A stretch of 64,000 nt of DNA, taken from the NCBI RefSeq assembly GCF_900188085.1, contig NZ_FZOU01000014.1, forward strand, positions 1-64,000. Direction: 5' to 3'. The stretch is from Granulicella rosea (lineage in GTDB: Bacteria; Acidobacteriota; Terriglobia; Terriglobales; Acidobacteriaceae). The translations under genes and the position numbers were made by a program. Shown here in pieces: positions 44,028 to 53,900 of this stretch. The notes beneath the pieces were generated by a model. It made no database searches, was not told where the DNA came from, and saw nothing but the letters and a program-made list of their open reading frames with translations. Every line of letters begins with the position of its first letter. Position 1 is the stretch's first letter.

Positions 44028-44085
44028 TGTCATCCTTCGCGCAACGGAGGACCGGCTTTCGCCTTGGTTGCCGTTTGTTCTGCAT
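44028..44085 (+). repeat. Dispersed intergenic repeat copy (degenerate)
   Basis: TGTCATCCTTCGCGCAACGGAGGACC followed by 'ggctttcgccttggttgccgtttgttctgc' shares the start and tail of the repeats at 4776-4833 and 16967-17020, with the central CTGAGCG part altered. The rest of 43911-44247 holds no other recognisable feature. Confidence 0.55.
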
Positions 44086-44247
44086 TTCTGCGGCTACACC
44101 TCCACGCAAAAGGAATCTTTCAACAACCTACAAAAAACAGAGGGAAGGTAGTCCTTCGCATGGCTGCATAACAACCATTTGCGGCGTTTAAAAATAATCC
44201 GGCAAAGTGGCTCTTACCTGCATTCCATCGAAAGCACTTATACCGAT

Positions 44248-44305
44248 TCTTACGGTAAGAAACTGTGTCACACATGACAAGCTTCGATAAAGCGGCATAT
44301 CACGG
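44248..44305 (+). promoter_or_regulatory. Three-part operator/promoter module, copy C (second GH28-like gene)
   Basis: TCTTACGGTAAGA (44248-44260), four bases, GTGTCACACA (44265-44274), 23 bases, TATCACGG (44298-44305) within AAGCGGCATATCACGGCTCG. ATGACA (44274-44279) sits 18 bases before TATCAC and could be the -35 of a promoter whose -10 is TATCAC, placing both palindromic blocks directly upstream of or overlapping the -35. Confidence 0.75.
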
Positions 44306-44431
44306 CTCGACAGTAAATTCGCTTCCCGGCCGTCGTGGGAGAGCAGGCTGTCGCGCCCGTCCTCCTATGCTTGAGCCTCTTGACCGTTCGGCTCAGGCCA
44401 GCCGCAGTGAACCACCTTGAAAGGCGAAGCC

Positions 44432-46543
44432 ATGCAGACACTGATTTCCCATAACCAAGCCCTCCCGAGTAACTCGGGCTTCATCTCACTCGTAAGATCG
44501 TTCCTCTATCTAGCGATCCTCGCCGCAGGCATCTTCGGAGTATCTCAAGCTCATGCAACGGCCACTTACATGCTGGCGTATCCCGCGGCGCCCTATGACG
44601 GCGCAAGCGGCACGTATACCCTGAAAGCCGACAGCACGACGATCCCGGTTACCTCTTACTACGGCGGTCGCTATAGCTTCGGCCATCTCGCCTTCGAAGG
44701 CACGACCACGTTCACCTTGTCGACCCGTAACGGAGCGGCGATCACCAGCTACAACATCAGCCCGCACGACTTCGGCATCACCGGAACGGTCAGCGGTTCG
44801 AGCCTCACCTTCTCCGTCACGCAGGGTAAGTCGACGTATCTCATCATCAGCGTCAGCACGAGCGCAGGCGCGCTGGAGCCGATGGTCATCGCCGGCGATC
44901 CGCAGGAGACAAACATACCGACCATCGGCGGCAACGTGTACGACATCACCGCCTCGCCCTATAACGCCGACAAGACCGGCAATACGCTGCTGAACACCAC
45001 CATTCAGAACGCGATCAACACCGTCAGCTCCGCGGGCGGCGGCACGTTGTACTTTCCCGCCGGCGTCTACGAGATATCGAACAACATCCAACTGAAGAGC
45101 AACATCACCATCTATCTCGCCGCTGGCGCCTTCATCCACGGCTCCTCCAACCGCAACGACTACACCTGGAACACTAGCGGAACGCTGCAGAACGGCCAGC
45201 CCGAACAAGGTCCGCAGAACTTCCTGATTACCGGCGCGATCAATAACGTCGCCTTCACCGGCAGAGGCGTCATCGACGCCAACTCGACCGTCCTGGTCAC
45301 GCCCGCAACCACGGGTGGAACCATCGATGGCTTCGGCAACTACCGCAAGGGAATCATCGAGAGCAGCGCGGACAGCAGCGGCAACCGGCCCAACGGACTT
45401 AAGATCATCGGCATCACCGTCAAGGACGCGACCACCTGGACCTTTGACATTCAGGATGAGCAGAACGTGACCATCCAGAACGTGAAGATGCTGGACGATT
45501 TCGATTGGGTCCACAGCGATGGCTACGACATCGTCTCCACCGACACCGCCCTGATCGACAACTGCCTGGGCATCACCGGCGACGACACCTTCGACGCCAA
45601 GGCCGGCGATACCAACCCCGTCACGAACATCATCTACAGCAACGACGTTGGCTACAGCCACGAAGGCGACGGCACGAAGGTAGGCGACCAGTCGACCGGC
45701 GCCGCCACCAACATCCTCTTCAGCAACATCCAGGTTGTTGCCGGACAGCGTGCCGTCAGCATCTCTCATGACGAGGGCACAGCCGCCTGGAGCAACATTC
45801 ACTTCAACGACATCCACATGGAAAACCTCGAAGGAAGCTCCACCTCGGGAGAGTTCCTCGTGGCTCCGCTCGTGTTATGGACTTACAGCAGCGGTGGCGC
45901 CGGACCGGTGAGCGATGTAAGCCTGTCGCGCGTCACCGTCGATAACAGCAACGGACACATGGGCCTGATTCAAGGCACCAGCTCCGCCGGTGCGCTCTCC
46001 AACATCACCTTGCAGGATGTGACCATCGATGGCGTCGCCATCACCAGCAGCAACGCATCGTCGAAGATCACGGTCGGATCCAATGTGAGCAATCTGCAGT
46101 ACGGCCTTGTCTCCGGCGGCATCTATACCTTCGTCAGCCAGCACAACAGCCTGGCCATGGATAGCGGCAACTCGACGGTCAGCGGCAGCCCGGTCATTCA
46201 ATGGCCCGTCAACCTTCCGGAGACAACCACGCAGCAGTGGAAGATCACCTCGGTCAGCGGCAGCACATACACCTTGACGAACCAGCAGAACGGATACAAC
46301 CTCAGTACCGCCAACTCCACCACGTCGGGCGCCGGACTGATTCAGTCCGGAGGCACACAGACCGACAAGGACTGGACAATCACCAGCGTAGGCGGCGGCT
46401 ACTACAAGGTGATCAGCGCGCAGAGCGCCCTCGCTCTGGACGACGACAACATCGCGCCCGGAACGCAGAGCACAAGCAGCCAGGTGGTGCAGTTCACTCC
46501 AAACGGCGGCGCCACACAGAAGTGGAAACTCACCAAGCAGTAG
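44432..46543 (+). CDS. Secreted right-handed beta-helix glycosidase (GH28/GH49-like) with C-terminal ricin-type lectin domain
   Basis: 703 residues from the ATG after AAGGCGAAGCC. A signal peptide ends near SQAHATA. An N-terminal beta-sandwich (about 45-165) precedes the beta-helix (TTIQNAINTVSSAGGGTLYFPAGVYEI, ..AAGAFIHGSSNRNDYTW, GVIDANS). Probable catalytic acids lie in WVHSDGYDI and ITGDDTFDAKAG, the positions of the S/N-D-G and G-D-D motifs of GH28 and GH49. An N-terminal sandwich before the helix is more typical of GH49 dextranases, so the substrate is not certain. Residues about 565-700 form a ricin B-like (CBM13) trefoil with Q-x-W-type repeats (QQWKITSVSGSTYTLTN, KDWTITSVGGGYYKVIS, QKWKLTKQ). 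Operator copy C, 127 bases upstream, links it to the pectin regulon. Confidence 0.78.
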   Translation: MQTLISHNQALPSNSGFISLVRSFLYLAILAAGIFGVSQAHATATYMLAYPAAPYDGASGTYTLKADSTTIPVTSYYGGRYSFGHLAFEGTTTFTLSTRNGAAITSYNISPHDFGITGTVSGSSLTFSVTQGKSTYLIISVSTSAGALEPMVIAGDPQETNIPTIGGNVYDITASPYNADKTGNTLLNTTIQNAINTVSSAGGGTLYFPAGVYEISNNIQLKSNITIYLAAGAFIHGSSNRNDYTWNTSGTLQNGQPEQGPQNFLITGAINNVAFTGRGVIDANSTVLVTPATTGGTIDGFGNYRKGIIESSADSSGNRPNGLKIIGITVKDATTWTFDIQDEQNVTIQNVKMLDDFDWVHSDGYDIVSTDTALIDNCLGITGDDTFDAKAGDTNPVTNIIYSNDVGYSHEGDGTKVGDQSTGAATNILFSNIQVVAGQRAVSISHDEGTAAWSNIHFNDIHMENLEGSSTSGEFLVAPLVLWTYSSGGAGPVSDVSLSRVTVDNSNGHMGLIQGTSSAGALSNITLQDVTIDGVAITSSNASSKITVGSNVSNLQYGLVSGGIYTFVSQHNSLAMDSGNSTVSGSPVIQWPVNLPETTTQQWKITSVSGSTYTLTNQQNGYNLSTANSTTSGAGLIQSGGTQTDKDWTITSVGGGYYKVISAQSALALDDDNIAPGTQSTSSQVVQFTPNGGATQKWKLTKQ

Positions 46544-46555
46544 ACCTCAACCTAT

Positions 46556-46593
46556 ACGTGGTCTCCGCGCATACCAGCCGGAGGCCACGTTTT
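46556..46593 (+). terminator. Rho-independent terminator between convergent genes
   Basis: ACGTGGTCTCCG (46556-46567) pairs with CGGAGGCCACGT (46579-46590) across an 11-base loop with one G-T pair, followed by TTTTA. It ends the beta-helix gene 13 bases after its stop and could also serve edd from the other side. Confidence 0.8.
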
Positions 46594-46602
46594 ATCAGGC
46601 AG

Positions 46603-48447
46603 TCAACGCGCGGCGGAAGAGAAGATCGAAGCGCCTGCATCGGGCGTGCCGACCGTCCTGCGGAACATGCGAAAGAGTTCGCGGCCAACGCCGTGGTCCG
46701 ACTCCGAGAGGTCTTCGACGGCAGGTTCACGGCGCTCCCACTCTGCCGGCTCGACCAGCACGTTCATCTCGTGCGTATTCGCATCGATGCGAACGATGTC
46801 GCCATCCCGCAGCTTCGCGATCGGACCGCCGTCCGCCGCCTCGGGCGTCAGGTGAATCGCGGCGAGCACATCGCCCGATGCGCCCGAGAGACGGCCATCG
46901 GTGATCAGCGCCACCTTGAATCCGTGGTTCTGCACGGCCTGCAGTGGGGGCAGCAACTTATGCAGCTCCGGCATGCCATTGGCGCGCGGCCCCTGGAAGC
47001 GCACGACGCAGATGATGTCGCGGTGCAGCTCGCCCGCCAGGAACGCACCCTGCATCTCCTCCTGACTGTGAAAGGTCCGCACCATCCCTTCGATCGTGTG
47101 GCGCTCGGGCGCGATCGCCGAGGTCTTCACGATCGCGCGGCCGAGGTTTCCATCGAGCACGCCCAGTCCGCCATGACTTTCGAACGGCTCCGCAGCGGGG
47201 CGCAGCAGCTTCGATTCGCCGCTTACCGCGACTCCCTCACGCCACACCAGCTCGCCATCGGCGCCGAGAAACGGCTCCTGCGTGTATCGGCTGAGACCCG
47301 GTCCTGCAATGGTCTGAACATCCGGATGCAGCAGGCCCGCGCCGAGCAGTTCACGTATGAGAAAGCCCATGCCGCCTGCCGCGTGAAAGTGGTTCACATC
47401 GGCCTTGCCATTGGGATAGACGCGCACCAGGCTTGGCACGACCTCGGCCAGCTCGGCAAAGTCGTCCCAGCGCAGCTCAATGCCTGCCGCCGCGGCCATC
47501 GCGACCATGTGCATCGTGTGATTGGTCGAGCCGCCGGTGGCCAGCAGACCGACCAATCCGTTGACGAAGACACGTTCATCGAGCAGCCGGCCAACCGGCG
47601 TATACTCCGCTCCCAGAGCGGTGATCGCCAGTGCGCGCCGCGTGCCAGCGCGCGTCAGGGCGTCGCGCAACGGCGTGTTCGCGTTGACGAAGGACGATCC
47701 GGGCAGGTGAAGCCCCATGATCTCCATCATCATCTGGTTGGTGTTCGCCGTTCCGTAGAAGGTGCATGTGCCGGGCGAGTGATAGGACTGCGCCTCGGCG
47801 TTGAGCAGCTCCTCGCGCGTGATCTGTCCCTCGGCATAGCGCTGCCGCATCAGCTTGCGGTCGTCGTTCGAAAAGCCGGAGGTCATGGGGCCGCTGGGCA
47901 AAAACACGGCCGGAAGAGACCCGAAAGATAGCGCGCCAATGACCATCCCCGGCACGATCTTGTCGCAGATGCCAAGGTACACGGCCGCGTCGAAGCTCTG
48001 GTGCGAGAGGGCCACCGCGGTCGAAAGCGCGATCACGTCCCGCGAAAAGAGAGACAGCTCCATGCCGGTCTCGCCCTGCGTGATTCCGTCGCACATGGCA
48101 GGGATGCCGCCAGCCACCTGCGCGGCGCCACCGGCCTCGCGCGCGGCGGCTCGTATGATCTCGGGAAAGCGCTCATACGGCTGATGCGCGGAGAGCATGT
48201 CGTTATACGAGGTCAAAATTGCAAGATTGCCGCCACTGCCGGAGCGCAGAAGCGACTTGTCGTGCTCTCCGCAGGCGGCGAATCCATGGGCCTGATTGGC
48301 GCAGCCCAGGGCCTGCCGCCTGGGGCCAGCGCTGTTTCCTCCGGCAATCGATTGCAGATAACGTTCGCGCGCAGGCTTGCTGCGCTCAACAATACGGCGG
48401 GTGACGCCGGAGACACGGTTCAGCACGTCCATCGAAGTCCTATTCAT
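46603..48447 (-). CDS. edd: Phosphogluconate dehydratase (Entner-Doudoroff pathway)
   Basis: 614 residues, full length for the IlvD/Edd family. Fe-S ligands and active-site segments are seen: NDMLSAHQPYERFP, GGIPAMCDGITQGETGMELSLFSRDVIALSTAVALSHQSFDAAVYLGICDKIVPGM, SYHSPGTCTFYGTANTNQMMMEIMGLHLPGSSFV, LATGGSTNHTMHMVAMAAAAGI and LITDGRLSGASGDVLAAIHLTPEA. The three cysteines in MCDG, ICDK and GTCTFYG match the cluster-binding pattern, and the extra Edd-specific segments separate it from dihydroxy-acid dehydratase. It makes 2-keto-3-deoxy-6-phosphogluconate; the aldolase is not in the window. ATG 48447 or ATG 48432 could be the start. It provides the route for hexoses released by the surrounding hydrolases. 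Confidence 0.94.
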   Translation of the reverse strand: MNRTSMDVLNRVSGVTRRIVERSKPARERYLQSIAGGNSAGPRRQALGCANQAHGFAACGEHDKSLLRSGSGGNLAILTSYNDMLSAHQPYERFPEIIRAAAREAGGAAQVAGGIPAMCDGITQGETGMELSLFSRDVIALSTAVALSHQSFDAAVYLGICDKIVPGMVIGALSFGSLPAVFLPSGPMTSGFSNDDRKLMRQRYAEGQITREELLNAEAQSYHSPGTCTFYGTANTNQMMMEIMGLHLPGSSFVNANTPLRDALTRAGTRRALAITALGAEYTPVGRLLDERVFVNGLVGLLATGGSTNHTMHMVAMAAAAGIELRWDDFAELAEVVPSLVRVYPNGKADVNHFHAAGGMGFLIRELLGAGLLHPDVQTIAGPGLSRYTQEPFLGADGELVWREGVAVSGESKLLRPAAEPFESHGGLGVLDGNLGRAIVKTSAIAPERHTIEGMVRTFHSQEEMQGAFLAGELHRDIICVVRFQGPRANGMPELHKLLPPLQAVQNHGFKVALITDGRLSGASGDVLAAIHLTPEAADGGPIAKLRDGDIVRIDANTHEMNVLVEPAEWERREPAVEDLSESDHGVGRELFRMFRRTVGTPDAGASIFSSAAR

Positions 48448-48531
48448 TCTCTATCTGAAATCGGTGCAGCTTGATTTCAATTAGGGATTATATCCGATAA
48501 TCGGACGGCAGGGCGCGCGCCAATCCCCGCG

Positions 48532-50745
48532 CTACCGGGTCTTCAGGTCGAGCGTGTAAAGATCGCCGGTCCCGTTCTTCGGTTGCACCAGCAGTTCGTT
48601 CGCCGGGGTGACGCCGCCGAAGAAATAACTGACGATCGCCGGGTCGCGGAAGCCATTCAGATCGGCGATCACATGCATACCGCCGTCGGGCACATCGATT
48701 TTGAGAATCGGCTGTTTTTCGGCCAGGAAGGCATGGATGTATACGGCTTTGCTATCCGCGCTCCAGATCGGGTCGGCGGCGCTGGTCCGGGCCAGCTCCT
48801 TCCAGCGCCGTGCGGCGACGTCGTAGATCATGACGCTTTGCTGGTTGAGCGACAACGCAACGATCCAGCGACCGTCCGGCGACCAGCGCGGGCTGAACAT
48901 GCCCTCCGAATCCGGCAACATCTCCGTCTGCATGTTCGCCAGGTGGACAATCTGGATCGCGTGCGAGCCGCTCTCCTTGCCCATCAGATCCGGCTCCCGG
49001 CCGAAGACCAGACTCTGTCCGTCGGCCGACCAGCCGGGATCGGCCGCGTTGCGATTCTCGTTCAGCACCGGCTGCGGCGTGCCTCCGTCCGCATTCACCA
49101 GGTAGGTCCGCCAGACCTTGCCCGGCTCGCGCGCCATCACGGCGAGCCGGCTGCTGTCCGGCGACCAATGCGCCATGAAGACCTCAAGGTATCTAGGGGT
49201 GAGCTGAACCTTGTCCGACCCATCGGCGGCCCGGGCTCGCCACAGCTTCTGATCGTTGTCCGTCCATGCGACCCATACGCCATCGCGCGAGTAGTCCACC
49301 CGGCTTGCGTTGGCGAGGAACGCGGGAGCGGGGTGAAAGCCCTGTCTGGCGTCGAACTGCTGCATGCCGAAGGGCCGGTCCAGCCCGATGAAATAAATGC
49401 GCGAGCCGATGCGAGCCGTTACCGGCGAAAGATAGCGCAACGGGCCGTTCGTCAACTGCGAAAGACTGGAGGTGAACCCATGTCCCTTCAACTGCCACAG
49501 GTTATCGCCGACCTGCAGGATGTAGGCGCTGCCGTCCGATGTCCACGAGCCGCAACAGGCGGCGCCCTGCTCCTCCTGCAGGCCGAGCAGGCGCCTGGGC
49601 GTTTCTCCGGCGCTTTGCATCTCCCAGATGCCGGAGTTGTGCGAGACGGGATCCTGCAGCGTGTAGCGCAGTACCTTGCCATCCGGCGACCAGCGCATCC
49701 AGAACGCTCTGCCGTTCAACTTCGCAAACGGGGTCGAGACGCCGTCGTCCAGCCGGATGACGGCGAGATCGTTGCCGTTGGCATAGAGGATGCTTGCGCC
49801 ATCGGGCATCCACGCGGCATCGTGCGCCAGTACACCGCCCACGCGCAGCGCGCTGCCGCCCGACGAAGGCACCACCCAGAGCGCCTGCTCGGACGCCGAG
49901 GACGAGTGACTCTTCAACAGCAGCCGTGTTCCGTCCCGCGATATATCGGTCAGGACGCTGGAGGCGAGCTCCTGCGGAAGCGGAAGATTCTGCACCTCGC
50001 CCGTTCCGATCGAGATCGCCGACAGGCGAGGCCGGCCGCCCTCCATCACCGACGTCAGGATGCGGTTGCCGTCGGTCGCCAGATTCAGCAGGTTCTCGCG
50101 GTTCGGCGGTCCGGCGGAGATCGCCACCGTGTGCGTCAGTTGATCGATCTCGAGCGGTCCCGGATCGGGCCGCAACTTCCAGAACCAGACCACCACCAGC
50201 GCCAGTCCGAACGCCAACGCCGCAAGTCCGATCGGAAGGAGCAGCGGCAGAAATCGGCGCCGGTCCGGCTTGGATCGGGAGCTTGCTACCTCGCCCACGA
50301 ACGGATCGGTCCGATGCTCGGCGACAGCGGGATGCGTGTAAGCGGCCTCGTGCGTCTCCGCCTCGGATTCGCCCGGTGGGGCGACGACCGCCGTCTTCTG
50401 CGGGGATCGTACGAACGTGACCGGCGCGATGAAGCGGTACCCTCGCTTGGTGAGCGTCTGGATGAAGCGGGGGTTTTCGGCGGAGTCGCCCAGCGCCTCC
50501 CGCACCTTGTTGACGGCGCCGGCGAGCGCGCGTTCGAAGTCGATGTTGACGTTGTCGCCCCACACCTTCGCCTGCAGCTCTTCGCGCGTCACTACCTCGC
50601 CGGGTTTGGCGACCAGTGTCGTGAGCACCTTGAAAGGCTGACTCGCAAGCCGGACCTTGTGGCCCGCCCTCCAAAGCTCTCCGGCGGCCAGATCCAGTTC
50701 GAAAAGTCCGAAGGAGATGCGATCCGTTTGTTCGATCATCAACAT
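48532..50745 (-). CDS. CadC-like membrane-anchored transcriptional regulator with TolB/PD40 beta-propeller
   Basis: 737 residues. The N-terminal OmpR/PhoB-type winged helix (about 9-108) reads FGLFELDLAAGELWRAGHKVRLASQPFKVLTTLV..VVTREELQAKVWG..VNKVREALGDSAENPRFIQTLTKRGYRFIAPV. One membrane segment is at about 178-200 (LLLPIGLAALAFGLALVVVWFW). The periplasmic part (about 210-735) is a TolB-like propeller with WSPDG-type repeats (MRWSPDGKVLRY, AHWSPDSSRLAVMA, PGWSADGQSLVFG, PRWSPDGRWIVAL, PIWSADSKAVYIH). Such fusions act as one-component sensors that bind DNA while anchored in the membrane. It is divergent from the receptor-GH13-GH31 unit and is its likely regulator, by position. Confidence 0.88.
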   Translation of the reverse strand: MLMIEQTDRISFGLFELDLAAGELWRAGHKVRLASQPFKVLTTLVAKPGEVVTREELQAKVWGDNVNIDFERALAGAVNKVREALGDSAENPRFIQTLTKRGYRFIAPVTFVRSPQKTAVVAPPGESEAETHEAAYTHPAVAEHRTDPFVGEVASSRSKPDRRRFLPLLLPIGLAALAFGLALVVVWFWKLRPDPGPLEIDQLTHTVAISAGPPNRENLLNLATDGNRILTSVMEGGRPRLSAISIGTGEVQNLPLPQELASSVLTDISRDGTRLLLKSHSSSASEQALWVVPSSGGSALRVGGVLAHDAAWMPDGASILYANGNDLAVIRLDDGVSTPFAKLNGRAFWMRWSPDGKVLRYTLQDPVSHNSGIWEMQSAGETPRRLLGLQEEQGAACCGSWTSDGSAYILQVGDNLWQLKGHGFTSSLSQLTNGPLRYLSPVTARIGSRIYFIGLDRPFGMQQFDARQGFHPAPAFLANASRVDYSRDGVWVAWTDNDQKLWRARAADGSDKVQLTPRYLEVFMAHWSPDSSRLAVMAREPGKVWRTYLVNADGGTPQPVLNENRNAADPGWSADGQSLVFGREPDLMGKESGSHAIQIVHLANMQTEMLPDSEGMFSPRWSPDGRWIVALSLNQQSVMIYDVAARRWKELARTSAADPIWSADSKAVYIHAFLAEKQPILKIDVPDGGMHVIADLNGFRDPAIVSYFFGGVTPANELLVQPKNGTGDLYTLDLKTR

Positions 50746-50993
50746 GCAGCGATACCATCCGCACTGGAATACTACTCCACGCGCCGATTTCCAGGCCCAG
50801 CGGAATCGACATCTTTTCGCAATCTATTGAAAACGAACCACTTGGAAGTCAATATCAAAACCGCGTAAATGTAAGCCAAATTCCATTGCAGGAATATGGC
50901 GCCGGGAGCGAGTGTGATCTCCGCAAACGAACAGCCGGATCGCGACAGTTCCAAATCCAAGCATCCGTCCGATTCATGCACTATGGAGACCAC

Positions 50994-53900
50994 ATGAGAC
51001 GCACCCAGACAGGAACTCTAAACTACGGATCGCCCCTCGGGATGGCGTGTGGCGTCGTCCTCGTCACGTCGCTGGCAGCGGGATTTCATCCCTCCGCGTT
51101 CGCGCAGTCCGACTCCGGAAGAGTCGTCGGCACGGTGACCGACACCTCCGGCGCGCTGATCCCCGGCGCGACGATCACCCTGACGAACGTCGCGAATGGA
51201 ACCGTGCGCGTCGAAAAATCGGGCGCCAGCGGAGAGTTGAATATCGCCGCCCTGCCCGCGGGCAACTACTCGGCGCGTATCGAAGCCACCGGCTTCCAGT
51301 CGCAATCGCTGAACTTCACCCTGGTCGTGACGCAGGTCCAGAGCCTCAGCTTCAAGCTGACCCCCGGCGAGACGACCACCACCATCGAGGTTGAGAGCGC
51401 CGCGCAGGTGGTCAACACCTCCGACCCAACGCTCGGCGAGACGATCGAAGGCAAGCAGATCACCGAGCTTCCGCTCAACGGCCGGAATGCGCTGAACCTC
51501 GCCCTGCTCGCTCCCGGCGTCACCGGCGGCGTCGTCGGCGAGGCCAGCAACGACCCCTCGAACCGCAACGGCGAGAACGGCGGCACGGAGCTCTCCGTCA
51601 ACGGCTCGCGCTCGCAGGCCAACAACTTCATCCTGGACGGCGTGGACAACAACGACGGCCTGCAGAACATCATCCTCTTCTTCCCGCCGGTCGAGGCGAC
51701 GCAGGAGTTCAAGGTGAACACGAGCGTCTCGCCGGCGCAGTTCGGACGCGGCGGCGGCGGTCTCATCATCGCCTCCTACAAATCCGGAACGAACCAGTAT
51801 CACGGCTCGGCCTTTTACTTCTATCGCAGCGGCAAGTTCGCCGCCAATAACAACTACCTCTTCCCGAGCCTGCCGACCTTCGTGCCGAAGCCGCCCTTCA
51901 ACCGCAACCAGTACGGCGGCGCCATGGGTCTGCCGATTCTGAAGGATCACCTCTTCCTCTTCGGCGACTACGAGGGAACGCGTGAGTCGCTGCCCGGCAA
52001 CCTCGGCACGGCTTCGGTTCCCACGGTAAAGATGCGTACGGGCGACTTCTCCGAGCTGCTCAATCCCACCTTCACCAACGGACAGTTTCAGACCACCTTC
52101 CCGGTCTGCCTGCCGAACGCAGGAACCCTGAACGCCAACATCCCGGCCAACAGCAAGGGGCAGATCTACGATCCGCAGACCTGCCAGCCGTTCGCGGGCA
52201 ACATCATTCCAACTGCCCGGCTGAACCCGGCCGCGGTCAACTACCTCAACGCGTATCCTCTGCCGACGCGGTCGAACGAAGCGCTTCAGAACTACTCCTA
52301 TCAGCAGCAGTCGGCGATCAAGTACAACCGCTTCAACGCGCGCACCGACTGGGCGATGTCGCCGAAGGATCTCTTCTTCTTCCGCTTCTCTTACGACAAC
52401 TCGGTCAACGGCAGCACGTCGAAGTTCCCCAAGCTGCCCCACGACGCCGGCACCTCGTATGTGCATGCCCGCGGCTACGACCTGGGATATACCCGCACCA
52501 TCAACACGAACATCGTCAACGAGGCGAGACTCGCCTACAACCGCGACGACTACGGGTACCAGCCGCCGTTCTACGGTCAGAACATCTCCGCGAATCTCGG
52601 CATCGTCAACGCCAACCGCTCCATCGAGACCTCGGGCGGCGCGCTGATCGGCGGCAACAACGGACAGCTCGAATACACCGGCGACTACGGCCTCTTCGCC
52701 GTGCCGCAGAACACCTACGAGCTGACCGACACCCTGAACCTACAGTTAAAGAACCATTCGCTCAAGGTCGGCGGCACGTATCTGCGGCGCGAGGTCGCGT
52801 TCTTTCGGCCGATCTCCGGCAAAGGCTTCTTCAGCATCGCCGGCAACGGCGCCGGTTACACCGGCTGGGAGACCTCCGAGCTGCTCGTCGGCGGCACCAG
52901 CAACTACGCCATCGGCGCCCAGAACGGCTTCTTCGCCAACGAGAGCCAGGAGGATGCGCTCTTCATCCAGGACGACTGGCGCGTCAACCGGCGGCTGACG
53001 CTCAACCTCGGCGTCCGCTACGACCTCATCACCTGGCCGTATGAGAAACACGATCAGCAGGCCGCCTTCGATCCGAACACCGGCGCGCTTCTGCTCGCGG
53101 GCAAGAACGGCGTTCCCCGGTCGATCGTCAACCAGGACAACCTGCTCTTCGCGCCGCGTATCGGCTTTGCCTATGACGTCTTCGGCACCGGCAAGACCGC
53201 GCTTCATGGCGGATACGGCATCTTCTACTTCCCGGACTACGGCGGCATCAGTAACCAGTTGGGCCAGAATCCGCCCTACGGTGGAACCGCCAACTACTCC
53301 GCGAGCCAGGGTTATTGCATCACCTTCACCGGACAGACGGCGCAGGGCGCGCCCTACACCTGCCCCGGCTATACCGTGGGAACGGCCGCGACCGGCGCTC
53401 TGCCGCTACCCGGCTTCCCGAACTTCAACGCGGCGAATCCTCCGGCTGGCCTGGGCGGCGTCGCGGTCGATGTGAACAACAAGCACAGCCGTCAGCAGCA
53501 GTTCAACCTGCAGGTGCAGCAGCAGCTTGGGAAGAACGACACCGTCAGCGTCGCCTATGTGGGCGCGCATGCGGACCGGCTCTCCACCTACTATCCGATC
53601 AACAGTCCGACCTTCAACTTTCCTGGCTTCAAGTTCCCGAATCTGGCCCAGTACGGCGTCACGCTGAACAAGTACAACGGCATCTCCTGGTACAACGGGC
53701 TGCAGACGCACTTCGAGCATCGTCAGGGGAACGCCTTGCTGACCGGCTCTTACACCTGGTCGCATGCGCTCGACGACTCCGGCGGTGCGTATATCGGGTC
53801 GACCGTGGCTCTGCCGAACAACCCGCTCGCAAGCTACGGCAACTCGGGCGAGGATCAGCGGCATATCTTCTCCGGCTCGGCCGTCTACAGCCTGCCCTTC

